Part shown: positions 1 through 7,780 of the stretch, in pieces | How positions within the stretch are numbered: position 1 is the stretch's first letter | Layout of the letters: the number at the start of each line of letters is the position of its first letter | Origin: Mycobacterium neglectum | Lineage (GTDB): Bacteria > Actinomycetota > Actinomycetes > Mycobacteriales > Mycobacteriaceae | Reading direction: 5' to 3' | Length of the DNA stretch: 64,000 nt | Assembly: GCF_002591975.1 (NCBI RefSeq) | Contig: NZ_NVQE01000032.1 | Span: forward strand, 1 to 64,000 | Notes under the pieces: generated by a model | The model's input: only the letters and a program-made list of their open reading frames with translations | Told to the model about the DNA's origin: nothing | Databases searched by the model: none | Position numbers and translations under genes: made by a program

Positions 1-36
1 TAGTGGACTAGGTCTTTTCTGGTGCTTGACAGCTCT

Positions 37-98
37 GGCGCACACCGGGACCTCGCAACGGAGTATCGTCGGCAGCGTCAGATGTGTATAGGGGACAG
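37..98 (+). other. Illumina Nextera adapter contamination (P5 stub, i5 index, Read-1 adapter)
   Basis: Positions 66-98 match the 33-nt Nextera Read-1 adapter (TCGTCGGCAGCGTC followed by the mosaic end) with two mismatches at 91 and 93. The eight bases before it, 58-65 (ACGGAGTA), differ by one base from the Nextera i5 index S507 (AAGGAGTA), and 37-57 resemble the end of the P5 primer at exactly the expected spacing. This is library-construction sequence at a contig end, not genome. The translated peptide QRQMCIGDS is close to QRQMCIRDS, a known contaminant of protein databases. Bases 1-36 lie beyond the adapter and should not be trusted either. Confidence 0.95.
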
Positions 99-864
99 CT
101 ACGGGACACAACCCCCGCCGCCGCCATCTGCCCCACGGCCCGCGGCGTTCCATACGGGTCCTCCGCCGCCGGCCGGGCCGCCGAGCGGGCCGATGTGGTC
201 GACGACGCCGCCGCCCGGTCCGCCCCAGACGCCCCCGTCAGGGGGCGCGAAGGTCCCGTGGATTCCGATTGCGGCCGTCGGCGCGGTACTCGCGTTGATC
301 CTCGGAGGCCTGGGCATCTGGTTGATCGCCAAGCCCGACGATGAGAAGCCACTGGGCATGGATGACACCTCCACGACCACGACCACGACCACAACCACCA
401 CGCCGCGGACCCCGCGGACGCCGCCACCGACGGCGAACCCGGACTCGTTCGAGGCCAAGCTCCTGTCGATCTTGCCGCGCGGCTATGACGACGGCGTGTG
501 TACGCCGTCGAGCCCGCCGGCCACCGGCGCCCTGGCCACGGTCGACTGCGGCCCGGCGTCACCGGAGGGCGGCCCCGAGAACGCCAGGTATTCGCTGTTC
601 GCCGACCAGGCGGCCCTCGACAGGGCCTTCGACGACTCGGTCGCGGCGAACTCGGAATTGTTTCCATGCCCGAACGCCAACGCCGATTCGCCGACGACGT
701 GGCATTTCACCGAAACGCCTGACAAGGTCGAGGGCAGGATCGCCTGCGGCCTCTTCAACGGCAACCAGGACGTGACGTGGACCTTCAACTCGAACCTTCT
801 GATCGGCGACGCGCAGGGTCCCGATATCGAGGGTCTGCACGCCTGGTGGCTGAAGTTCGCCTGA
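99..864 (+). CDS. Single-pass membrane protein with Thr-rich linker and extracellular domain (5' truncated)
   Basis: The reading frame runs from the adapter junction (first whole codon at 100) to a TGA at 862-864, so the true N-terminus is missing. In order it shows a Pro-rich cytoplasmic stretch, one transmembrane helix (VPWIPIAAVGAVLALILGG and following), a Thr-rich linker encoded by an ACG/ACC repeat near 366-401, and a globular extracellular domain with several Cys (GVCTP, VDCGP, FPCPN, IACGL). Mycobacteria have several such small membrane-anchored sensor-like proteins, and the outer domain resembles ectodomains found on mycobacterial Ser/Thr kinases, but no kinase is visible here. Function is unknown. 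Any annotation starting upstream, for example at 22, would include adapter codons. Confidence 0.75.
366..401 (+). repeat. ACG/ACC simple repeat encoding a poly-Thr linker
   Basis: A run of Thr codons (ACC, ACG, ACA) encodes about ten consecutive threonines between the transmembrane helix and the outer domain of the truncated membrane protein. Such low-complexity linkers are common in surface proteins of mycobacteria and can change length by slippage. Confidence 0.7.
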
Positions 865-992
865 CCCGCTGACCTGGCGAATTCCCGAAGGGCGTCTGCA
901 CCAAGAATCTGTCAAGGATCCATCAAGGGCGCTGTTCGATTCTGATGTCGAGCCGGAAACCAACCGGAACCAGTCGACATACGGGAGTCCAC

Positions 993-1334
993 ATGTTCAC
1001 GCGCAACGGAGTCACCAAGTTCGCAGGCACCGCGCTCGTCGCGGGCGCGCTCGGGCTGGCCGCATTCACCACCGCAGGTACCGCAGGCGCGATGAGTTCG
1101 GCTGACGACAACTTCCTGACCGACATCAGCTCCGAGGGCATCGCCTATGACAGCGAAACCGAGGCAATCTCCATCGCCTACGACGTGTGCTTCGCCCTCG
1201 ACGACGGCGTCGACCCGGTCGATCTCGGCATGGAGCTGCTGGACGCGACCGATCTGACCACTGACCAAGCCGCGACGTTCGTCGTCTCCTCGGTCGCCAA
1301 CTTTTGCCCCGAGCACCAACCGCTCTTCGCATAA
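993..1334 (+). CDS. DUF732-type secreted protein
   Basis: A 113-aa protein with a Sec signal peptide (MFTRNGVTKFAGTALVAGAL..., probable cleavage near AGA-MSSAD), followed by a small mature domain: an early DNFL motif, a Cys in YDVCFAL and a second Cys in ANFCPEH. This two-Cys helical layout is the DUF732 family, exported in multiple copies by mycobacteria and of unknown function. The frame opens upstream at 945, but the ATG at 993 gives a correct signal peptide. It stands alone, with a strong hairpin terminator just after it at 1345-1382. Confidence 0.85.
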   Translation: MFTRNGVTKFAGTALVAGALGLAAFTTAGTAGAMSSADDNFLTDISSEGIAYDSETEAISIAYDVCFALDDGVDPVDLGMELLDATDLTTDQAATFVVSSVANFCPEHQPLFA

Positions 1335-1344
1335 CCCCCTGCCT

Positions 1345-1382
1345 GCGCGGGGACCCCGCTGTGGCGGCGTGGGTCCCCGCGC
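1345..1382 (+). terminator. Rho-independent terminator after the DUF732 gene
   Basis: A perfect 12-bp inverted repeat (GCGCGGGGACCC, 1345-1356, pairing with 1371-1382) with a 14-nt loop is followed by CCCCTTTT. It lies 10 nt past the DUF732 stop codon and separates it from the thiolase gene. Confidence 0.8.
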
Positions 1383-1463
1383 CCCCTTTTCCGATAGGCG
1401 GGCTAGACAGTCCGGCCGCTTTGTGTTTCTGTCCTTGCAGGAAAAGCGAAGGGACTAAAGGGC

Positions 1464-2666
1464 ATGGGAACTGCCGGGAAAAATAAGGTGTTCGTCGTCG
1501 GCGTCGGGATGACGAAATTCGAGAAGCCGGGTCGTCGAGAGGGCTGGGACTATCCGGACATGGCCCGCGAGTCGGGCACCAAGGCGCTCGAGGACGCCGG
1601 CGTGGACTTCTCCGAAGTTCAACAGGGCTATGTCGGATACTGCTCGGGCGACTCGACGTCGGGCAACCGCGCCCTCTACGAACTGGGCATGACGGGCATC
1701 CCGATCGTCAACGTGAACAACAACTGTTCGACGGGTTCCACGGCGTTGTTCCTTGCCGCGCAGACGATTCGCGGCGGACTGGCCGACTGCACCATCGCAC
1801 TCGGCTTCGAGAAGATGCAGCCCGGTTCGCTGCAGGGTGGCGCCGAGGATCGCGAGTCACCCCTTGGACGTCACATCAAGGCGCTCGCCGAGATCGACGA
1901 GTTCGCGTTCCCGGTGGCGCCGTGGATGTTCGCCGCGGCCGGCCGCGAGCACATGCGCGAATACGGCACCACCGCAGAGCATTTCGCGAAGATTGGATAC
2001 AAGAACCACAAGCACTCGGTCAACAACCCTTACGCTCAGTTCCAGGAGGAGTACACCCTCGACGACATCCTGGCGGCAAAGATGATCTCCGACCCGGTGA
2101 CCAAGCTGCAGTGCTCACCGACGTCGGATGGCTCGGGCGCCGCGATTCTGGCCAGCGAGGCGTTCGTCGACAAGCACGGACTGGCCGCGCAGGCCGTCGA
2201 GATCGTCGGTCAGGCGATGACCACCGATTTCGACTCCACGTTCGATGGCACCGCCAAGAACGTCATCGGCTACGACATGAATGTGCAAGCCTCGCAGCAG
2301 GTTTACGACCAGTCAGGCCTCGGCCCTTCGGACTTCCAGGTGATCGAGCTGCACGACTGCTTCTCGGCCAATGAGCTGCTGCTGTATGAGGCGCTGGGCC
2401 TGTGCGGTGCGGGTGAGGCACCCAAGCTGATCGACAACAACGACACCACCTACGGAGGACGTTGGGTCGTCAACCCGTCGGGCGGGCTGATCTCCAAGGG
2501 CCATCCCCTGGGTGCCACAGGTTTGGCGCAGTGCGCTGAGCTGACGTGGCAATTGCGGGGCACTGCCGACAGGCGCCAGGTGGATAACGTCACCGCCGCA
2601 CTCCAACACAACATCGGCTTGGGCGGCGCGGCAGTAGTGACCGCTTACCAGCGCGCCGAACGCTGA
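1464..2666 (+). CDS. Thiolase-like lipid-transfer protein (SCP-x thiolase family)
   Basis: A 400-aa thiolase-fold protein. The nucleophilic Cys lies in NNNCSTGSTAL (about residue 88), and the C-terminal catalytic region reads GGLISKGHPLGATG with the expected His. Length and the N-terminal VFVVGVGMTKFEKPG signature match mycobacterial 'lipid-transfer protein / acetyl-CoA acetyltransferase' (Ltp) enzymes, which act in beta-oxidation or in side-chain cleavage of sterol CoA esters. The Cys of the third conserved block of degradative thiolases (GxG-C) is not seen near the end (NIGLGGAAVV), typical of the SCP2-thiolase/Ltp group. The substrate cannot be told from sequence. It is monocistronic, with a hairpin 6 nt downstream at 2673-2727. 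Confidence 0.88.
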   Translation: MGTAGKNKVFVVGVGMTKFEKPGRREGWDYPDMARESGTKALEDAGVDFSEVQQGYVGYCSGDSTSGNRALYELGMTGIPIVNVNNNCSTGSTALFLAAQTIRGGLADCTIALGFEKMQPGSLQGGAEDRESPLGRHIKALAEIDEFAFPVAPWMFAAAGREHMREYGTTAEHFAKIGYKNHKHSVNNPYAQFQEEYTLDDILAAKMISDPVTKLQCSPTSDGSGAAILASEAFVDKHGLAAQAVEIVGQAMTTDFDSTFDGTAKNVIGYDMNVQASQQVYDQSGLGPSDFQVIELHDCFSANELLLYEALGLCGAGEAPKLIDNNDTTYGGRWVVNPSGGLISKGHPLGATGLAQCAELTWQLRGTADRRQVDNVTAALQHNIGLGGAAVVTAYQRAER

Positions 2667-2672
2667 CACCGT

Positions 2673-2727
2673 TGCGATTTCGGTGCGCAAACAGTCGCTG
2701 AGCGATCGTGTGCGCACCGAAATCGCA
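2673..2727. terminator. Long perfect hairpin between convergent genes (probable bidirectional terminator)
   Basis: A perfect 17-bp inverted repeat: TGCGATTTCGGTGCGCA at 2673-2689 and its complement at 2711-2727, with a 21-nt loop. It sits in the 63-nt gap between the thiolase stop (2666) and the stop of the convergent gene (2730), so it can end transcription from both sides. There is no clear T-tract, as is usual in mycobacteria. A related hairpin with the same GCGATTTCGG arm occurs at 62313-62365. Confidence 0.7.
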
Positions 2728-2729
2728 GA

Positions 2730-3026
2730 TCAGCGCCGTGAGCAATCGGCGGTGACGGTGATGTTGCGCTGGGTGACCACCTGGATCAGGTCATCGCCAC
2801 GGCGCACCAATTCAGTTCGGTCCCTGGCATTTCGAATGTCCGTGACGACGCACTCGTCCAGCGGTGCGCTGCCGAACCGGTTGACCTTCACATCGAATCC
2901 CTGCGCCTCGAGCGTCGCGATGGTCAGCTGTGCGGACTGCTGGGCCGACGCAATAGCGGCCGGCAGGATGATAAGTCCGCATGCCGCAGCGGCAATTCCG
3001 ATCAGGATCAAAAGTGTTGCGCGCAT
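2730..3026 (-). CDS. Small exported protein of unknown function
   Basis: A 98-aa protein beginning MRATLLILIGIAAAACGLI, a signal peptide or membrane anchor, followed by a roughly 70-aa polar domain with two Cys (DECVV and TADCSRR) that could form a disulphide outside the cell. The ATG at 3026 is preferred over the frame opening at 3071 because a good ribosome site (GGGAGG, 7 nt spacing) precedes it. It is a single-gene unit between the thiolase and dctA. I do not recognise the family; the layout resembles other small mycobacterial exported proteins. Confidence 0.7.
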   Translation of the reverse strand: MRATLLILIGIAAAACGLIILPAAIASAQQSAQLTIATLEAQGFDVKVNRFGSAPLDECVVTDIRNARDRTELVRRGDDLIQVVTQRNITVTADCSRR

Positions 3027-3168
3027 GACCGCGCCTCCCTTCGTTTTCGTGTAGGCCCCAGTGGCCTTCACGCGGTACGACGGGACACTGCCGCCAGAGG
3101 TTCAAAGCAATTTCGAATTCGGCGCGCTTACCCACCGCCGAGGGGGATAAGCGCGCCGAATCCGCTGG

Positions 3169-4545
3169 CTATGCAGGTAGAGGCGCCCGCTCCGCGCGTG
3201 ACGCGTGATCGTCGTCGACCATCGTCAACTCGTCGAACGGATCGTCGCCCCGCAGGACGGTGTCCACTCGCTCACGGTCGATGGTCTTCGTCCACGAGCC
3301 GACGAGGACCGTCGCGACCGCGTTTCCGGAGAAGTTGGTCAGCGCGCGAGCCTCGGACATGAACCGGTCGATGCCGACGATCAGTCCGACGCCGTCGAGC
3401 AGATCAGGACGGTGGCTCTGCAGGCCGCCGGCCAGCGTGGCCAGGCCCGCGCCGGTGACACCTGCGGCGCCCTTGGATGCGACGATCATGAACACCAGCA
3501 GGCCGATCTGCTCCGGCAGCGACAGCGGGTCGCCGAGCGCACCTGCGATGAACAACGACGCCATGGTCAGGTAGATCGCGGTGCCGTCCAGGTTGAACGA
3601 GTATCCGGTCGGCACGACGACGCCAACGGTGCTGCGGTCGACGCCGAGGTGCTCCATCTTCGCGATCAGGCGGGGCAGTGCGGATTCCGACGACGAAGTC
3701 GACACGATGAGCAGGTATTCACGCGCCAGGTAGCGCACCAGCTTGAAGATCGACACCCCGGAGACCACGCGCAGGATCGTGCCAAGCACGCCGAAGACGA
3801 ACAGCAGGCAGGTCACATAGAAGCCGAGCATCAAACCGAGCAGTTGAGTCACCGCAGTCCACCCGGTCTGGCCGACGACGTTGGCGATAGCGCCGAACGC
3901 ACCGATCGGGGCCAACCACAGGATCATCACGAGGACCTTGAACACGAGCTTCTGCAGGTGCTCGATCGCGCGCAGGATCGGCTCACCGGACGTGCCCATG
4001 GCCTGCAGCGCGAACCCGACGAGCAACGCGACGAACAACGCCTGCAGCACGCTGCCCGCGGTCAGCGACGCGAACAGCGTCTCCGGAATAATGCCCCGGA
4101 CGAAGTCCATGAGACCGCCTGCCTCGTGGGCGGTTTCGGCTAGCTCGGCACCCTTGCCCGCAGCGCTCTCGGTCAGGTTCATGCCGGTGCCGGGATGCAG
4201 GATGTTGCCGACCACCAGGCCGATGGCGAGCGCGAAGGTGGACATGACGAGGAAGTAGACGAATGCCAGGCCGCCGACCTTGCCGACGGTTGCGGCCTTG
4301 CGGACCGATCCGATGCCAAGCACGATCGTGCAGAAGATGACCGGCGCGATCATCATCTTGATCAGGTCGACGAACATCGTCCCCAGTACGCCGACGCTCT
4401 TGCCTACCTCGGGGGCTCCGATGCCGACCGCGACGCCTGCGAACACCGCGATGATGACGGCGATGTAGAGCCAGTGGGTACGGTCGCGCTTGCGGGGCTT
4501 GTCCGGCGGTTCGGCTGCCGGTGGCTGGTGGTCAACGACGGTCAT
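3169..4545 (-). CDS. dctA: C4-dicarboxylate:cation symporter (DctA/GltP family)
   Basis: A 458-aa multi-spanning membrane protein of the SDF (dicarboxylate/amino acid:cation symporter) family, importing C4-dicarboxylates such as succinate, fumarate and malate with H+ or Na+. Seen directly: the serine-rich reentrant loop STSSSESALPRLI, the GYSFNLDGTAIYLT motif of TM7, a GVTGAG motif and the TM8 motif DRFMSEARALTNFSGN. Length is normal for DctA. A strong ribosome site (GGAGGAA) sits 3 nt before the ATG. It is transcribed away from the hydrolase-kinase-regulator operon across an 86-bp gap. Because that kinase is of the CitA/DcuS class, which commonly senses C4-dicarboxylates or citrate, dctA is the likely regulatory target. 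Confidence 0.92.
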   Translation of the reverse strand: MTVVDHQPPAAEPPDKPRKRDRTHWLYIAVIIAVFAGVAVGIGAPEVGKSVGVLGTMFVDLIKMMIAPVIFCTIVLGIGSVRKAATVGKVGGLAFVYFLVMSTFALAIGLVVGNILHPGTGMNLTESAAGKGAELAETAHEAGGLMDFVRGIIPETLFASLTAGSVLQALFVALLVGFALQAMGTSGEPILRAIEHLQKLVFKVLVMILWLAPIGAFGAIANVVGQTGWTAVTQLLGLMLGFYVTCLLFVFGVLGTILRVVSGVSIFKLVRYLAREYLLIVSTSSSESALPRLIAKMEHLGVDRSTVGVVVPTGYSFNLDGTAIYLTMASLFIAGALGDPLSLPEQIGLLVFMIVASKGAAGVTGAGLATLAGGLQSHRPDLLDGVGLIVGIDRFMSEARALTNFSGNAVATVLVGSWTKTIDRERVDTVLRGDDPFDELTMVDDDHASRAERAPLPA

Positions 4546-4631
4546 GGCTTCCTCCAGGTCGACGAAAGTGATCTGTAGGTAGCGTCGAGGAGGACGTGAG
4601 GCAGGTCACGCTTTAGTGCATTTAGTTCGGT

Positions 4632-5534
4632 ATGTTCACGAACATGGCCGACGACCGGGTGGCTCGCGTCGCGACCGCAGACGGCCGGCACCTGGCATAT
4701 CTGGAAGTCGGCGATCCCGACGGCCCACTCGTCATCTACAATCACGGCGGCCCGAGCAGCAGGCTCGAGGCGCGACTGCTCACCGAGTCGGCGGTCAAGA
4801 ACCGGATACGGTTAGTGGGCGTCGACCGGCCCGGCCAGGGTCGATCCAGCCCGCAAAAGACCCGCACCTACTCGGGCTGGGCTGACGACATCGTTGCCGT
4901 TGCCGACGCACTGGGTTACCGGGAGTTCGGAGTGACCGGCTGGTCGGAGGGCGGGCCGTGGGCGCTCGCCGCAGCCGCATACATCGACCCGGACCGACTG
5001 CGTCACGTCAGCAGCATCGCGCCGGGCAGTTACGGCGCATTCGGCGACAACTCAGCGGCGCAATATCTTTCGAAGATCGACGCGCTCGGCGGAACCCTCT
5101 CCCTGCGTTTCACACCGGCGTTCCGGCTGATGTACGCCACCCTCGGCTTCATGGCCAAACGCTTCCCCACATCCTTCGTCAAACAGGTGCGTGGCAGCGT
5201 CAACGATTACGACCGGCAGATCCTGCTTCACCCCGAGGTTGCAAGGGGATTCGGCGAAACCTGCGCCGAATGCTTCGCCCACGGCTCCGACGGATTGGTC
5301 CGCGACGCCGAACTGCTCTACCGGCGTTGGGCTTTCGACGTCGCAAACATCGAGCGGCCCGTCCACATATGGCAAGGACTGGACGACAAGCTGGTTCCGG
5401 ACCCCATCAACAAGGCCGTCGCCGACGCGATGCCGGGTGCGGTGTGGCATCCCGTCAACGGCGCCGGTCACTTCATCGCCATCGGCGAGGGAGACGACAT
5501 ATTCGCCATCGCCGCCGAGGAACTGGGCGCTTGA
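4632..5534 (+). CDS. Alpha/beta-hydrolase, first gene of a two-component operon
   Basis: A 300-aa alpha/beta-hydrolase. An oxyanion-region HGGPSS motif (about residue 40), DRPGQGRS, the nucleophile elbow GWSEGG (Ser) and a late GHF with the catalytic His are all in the expected order, with an Asp in QGLDDKLVPD. It is related to proline-iminopeptidase-like hydrolases; the substrate is unknown. The start is ATG 4632 or ATG 4644 (MADDR); neither has a clear ribosome site. Its TGA overlaps the TTG start of the sensor kinase (TTGA), so the two are translationally coupled. An enzyme at the head of a CitA-type two-component operon is unusual and may process a ligand or an ester form of the transported acid. 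Confidence 0.85.
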   Translation: MFTNMADDRVARVATADGRHLAYLEVGDPDGPLVIYNHGGPSSRLEARLLTESAVKNRIRLVGVDRPGQGRSSPQKTRTYSGWADDIVAVADALGYREFGVTGWSEGGPWALAAAAYIDPDRLRHVSSIAPGSYGAFGDNSAAQYLSKIDALGGTLSLRFTPAFRLMYATLGFMAKRFPTSFVKQVRGSVNDYDRQILLHPEVARGFGETCAECFAHGSDGLVRDAELLYRRWAFDVANIERPVHIWQGLDDKLVPDPINKAVADAMPGAVWHPVNGAGHFIAIGEGDDIFAIAAEELGA

Positions 5535-7081
5535 CCCGCCTGTGGCCCCGCTCCCTGGCGACTCAGGCGATCGCACTGCAAATCCTGGTCGTCGCAGTGG
5601 TGGTACTGGCTGGCAGCGCGCTGGCATTGCTCGATGCCCGGCGCGACGCCGACGAAGCGGCTCGTCAGCAGGTCGTCGGCATCGCCACCTCACTCGCCGA
5701 TTCTCCCTCGACGGCGGAAGCCATTGAATCCGGCAGGGCCACCGACATTCTGCAGCCGGTGACCGAAGCGGTCCGCAGGCACACCGACATCGCGTTCATC
5801 ACCATCATGTCGCCCGACCGGATCAGGTTCACCCATACCGATCCGACCCAGATCGGCGGCCAGTACATCGGCACCATCGAGCCCGCTCTCCGCGGCGAGA
5901 CGATCAGCGAGGTCTACACCGGCACCCTGGGCCCCTCGATTCGTGCGGTCGCGCCGGTACGCAACGAATCGGGAACGATCGTCGGCCTGGTATCGGCGGG
6001 CATCCTGCAGGACAACCTGGCCGATCGATGGCGCTCACAGTGGCCGGCCATCGCCGCGGTGGGCGCGGCAGCACTGGCTGTTTCACTGGCCGGTGTCTGG
6101 CTGATCCGCCGACGGCTGCTGCGGCAGACACACGGGCTGCGGCCCGACGAGCTGCGGGTGATGTACGAGCACCACGACGCGATCCTGCACTCGGTGTCGG
6201 AGGGACTGATCGTGGTGGACCGCAACGGCGTCGCCCTCGTCAATGATGAGGCGCGCCGTCTGCTCGCACTCCCGCCGGGCCCGGTCGACCGCACCGAGCT
6301 GCCCGAATTCCTGCGGACGTTCAACCCCGGTGCCCGCGACGAGGTGCATGTGACCGCCGACCGTGTCCTGGTGGTGAACCGATCCCCCGTCGCCGACGCG
6401 CGCACCTCAGAGGTCGTCACGATCCGCGATCGCACCGAATTGCAGGGTGCACTAGGTGAACTCGGCTCGCTCAAGGTGCTCACCGACACCCTTCGGTCGC
6501 AGGCCCACGAGGCCGCCAACAAGCTGCACACGATCATCACCATGGTCGAGATGGGCCGGCCCGAGGACGCGGTGCAGTTCGCCACCGAGGAGCTCGCCCT
6601 CTCCCAGCAGCTCGTCGACAGACTGTCCGGTGCGGTCGGCGAGCCCGCGCTGGTCGCACTGCTGCTCGGCAAGGCCGCGCAGGCCGACGAACGCGGCATC
6701 GAGCTGACTGTCACCGAAGACACCCACCTGCCGTCGAACTCAGACGACGTGCCACTGACCGGGCAGGAAATGGTCACCGTGCTCGGCAATCTCATCGACA
6801 ACGCGATGGATGCCTGCGACCGCAACGATCCGTGGGTGGAAGTCACCGTGCAGATGGTGGACGACACGCTGACGTTGCGCGTCGCCGACAGCGGACCGGG
6901 CATGGACCCCGCCACTTTCGAGAAAGCGATGCAGCGTGGGTATTCCACGAAGGGCGACTCTGATCATCACGGCCTCGGACTGGCGTTGGTCAGCCAGGTC
7001 ATCAAGCGCCACAACGGTATTCTCACCACCGACATCTCGTACGGGTCTGTCGTGACCGTGACGGTTCGAGCCGGCTCATGA
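5531..7081 (+). CDS. CitA/DcuS-type sensor histidine kinase
   Basis: 516 aa when started at the TTG that overlaps the hydrolase stop (TTGA); no ATG occurs in a suitable place. Domains: TM1 (about residues 8-30), an extracytoplasmic PAS-like sensor domain (to about 170), TM2, a cytoplasmic PAS (about 215-300), the dimerisation helix with phospho-acceptor His326 in SQAHEAANKLH, and an HATPase domain with NLIDNAMDA (N box), ADSGPGM and GLGLALV. The H-box layout (H followed by N-K-LH) is that of the citrate/C4-dicarboxylate kinases CitA, DcuS and MalK. The ATGA overlap with the next gene couples it to its regulator. It probably controls the divergent dctA. Confidence 0.9.
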   Translation: MTRLWPRSLATQAIALQILVVAVVVLAGSALALLDARRDADEAARQQVVGIATSLADSPSTAEAIESGRATDILQPVTEAVRRHTDIAFITIMSPDRIRFTHTDPTQIGGQYIGTIEPALRGETISEVYTGTLGPSIRAVAPVRNESGTIVGLVSAGILQDNLADRWRSQWPAIAAVGAAALAVSLAGVWLIRRRLLRQTHGLRPDELRVMYEHHDAILHSVSEGLIVVDRNGVALVNDEARRLLALPPGPVDRTELPEFLRTFNPGARDEVHVTADRVLVVNRSPVADARTSEVVTIRDRTELQGALGELGSLKVLTDTLRSQAHEAANKLHTIITMVEMGRPEDAVQFATEELALSQQLVDRLSGAVGEPALVALLLGKAAQADERGIELTVTEDTHLPSNSDDVPLTGQEMVTVLGNLIDNAMDACDRNDPWVEVTVQMVDDTLTLRVADSGPGMDPATFEKAMQRGYSTKGDSDHHGLGLALVSQVIKRHNGILTTDISYGSVVTVTVRAGS

Positions 7082-7764
7082 TCAACGTGCTGATCGTCGA
7101 GGACGAACCGCTGATCGCCGAGGCACACCAGACATACCTTGGCCGGCTCGAGGGCTTCTCGGTGGCCGGCATCGCGCACACCGCCCGCGATGCCATGCGG
7201 GCCGCCGCGGAGGCCGCCACCACTGACGCGCCGATCGATCTGGTCTTACTCGACATCGGCCTGCCCGATGCCAGCGGGATCGCTCTGGCATCGGGGTTGT
7301 CCGGTCTACGGCCGATCCCGGACATCATCGCGATCACCTCCGAGCGCGACTTGCAGATGGTCCGCGCGGCGGTGGGCCATGGCGCGTTGGCGTATCTGTT
7401 GAAGCCATTCACCTTCGCAGCATTCCGCGATCGGCTGGATCGCTACCGTCGCTACCGCGAAGCCCTGCCCGCGGGCACCGATGCCGCCAGCCAAGCGGAG
7501 GTGGACCGCGCGCTGGCCGAACTGCGGGTGAGTGACAAGGCCGTGGCACCCAAGGGTGCCGCGCAGGGCACCAATGACGAAATCGCGCGCGCAGTGCGCG
7601 ATTCCGATGAGGGCGTCACGGCCGACGCAGTGGCCAAGCAGGTGGGCGTGTCACGGGTGACCGCGTGGCGATATCTCGAACGTCTCGCCGATGAGGGCAC
7701 GGTCACTCGTCACACGGACTACGGCAAGGCGGGCCGCCCCAAGACCCGCTACCAGTGGCGCTGA
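7078..7764 (+). CDS. Response regulator, CitB/DcuR-MalR family
   Basis: A 228-aa regulator. The receiver domain (1-125) has acidic residues in VEDEP, phospho-acceptor Asp59 in LLDIGLPD, Thr in ITSE and Lys in LLKPF. The C-terminal part holds a helix-turn-helix (GVTADAVAKQVGVSRVTAWRYLERL) followed by a Lys/Arg-rich tail, the layout of the CitB/DctR branch paired with CitA-type kinases. The ATG overlaps the kinase stop (ATGA). The most likely target is the dctA-hydrolase intergenic region at 4546-4631. The gene ends 16 nt from the convergent beta-propeller gene. Confidence 0.9.
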   Translation: MINVLIVEDEPLIAEAHQTYLGRLEGFSVAGIAHTARDAMRAAAEAATTDAPIDLVLLDIGLPDASGIALASGLSGLRPIPDIIAITSERDLQMVRAAVGHGALAYLLKPFTFAAFRDRLDRYRRYREALPAGTDAASQAEVDRALAELRVSDKAVAPKGAAQGTNDEIARAVRDSDEGVTADAVAKQVGVSRVTAWRYLERLADEGTVTRHTDYGKAGRPKTRYQWR

Positions 7765-7780
7765 GTTCTCACCGCGTGGC

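Noticed and set aside
22..99. In-frame N-terminal extension of the first gene from position 22
   Set aside because: These codons are adapter-derived and not part of the genome.
4958..5530. Extension of the sensor kinase frame 191 codons upstream
   Set aside because: It overlaps the hydrolase in another frame, is Arg/Pro-rich and lacks family similarity; the TTG at 5531 overlaps the hydrolase stop as expected for coupled genes.
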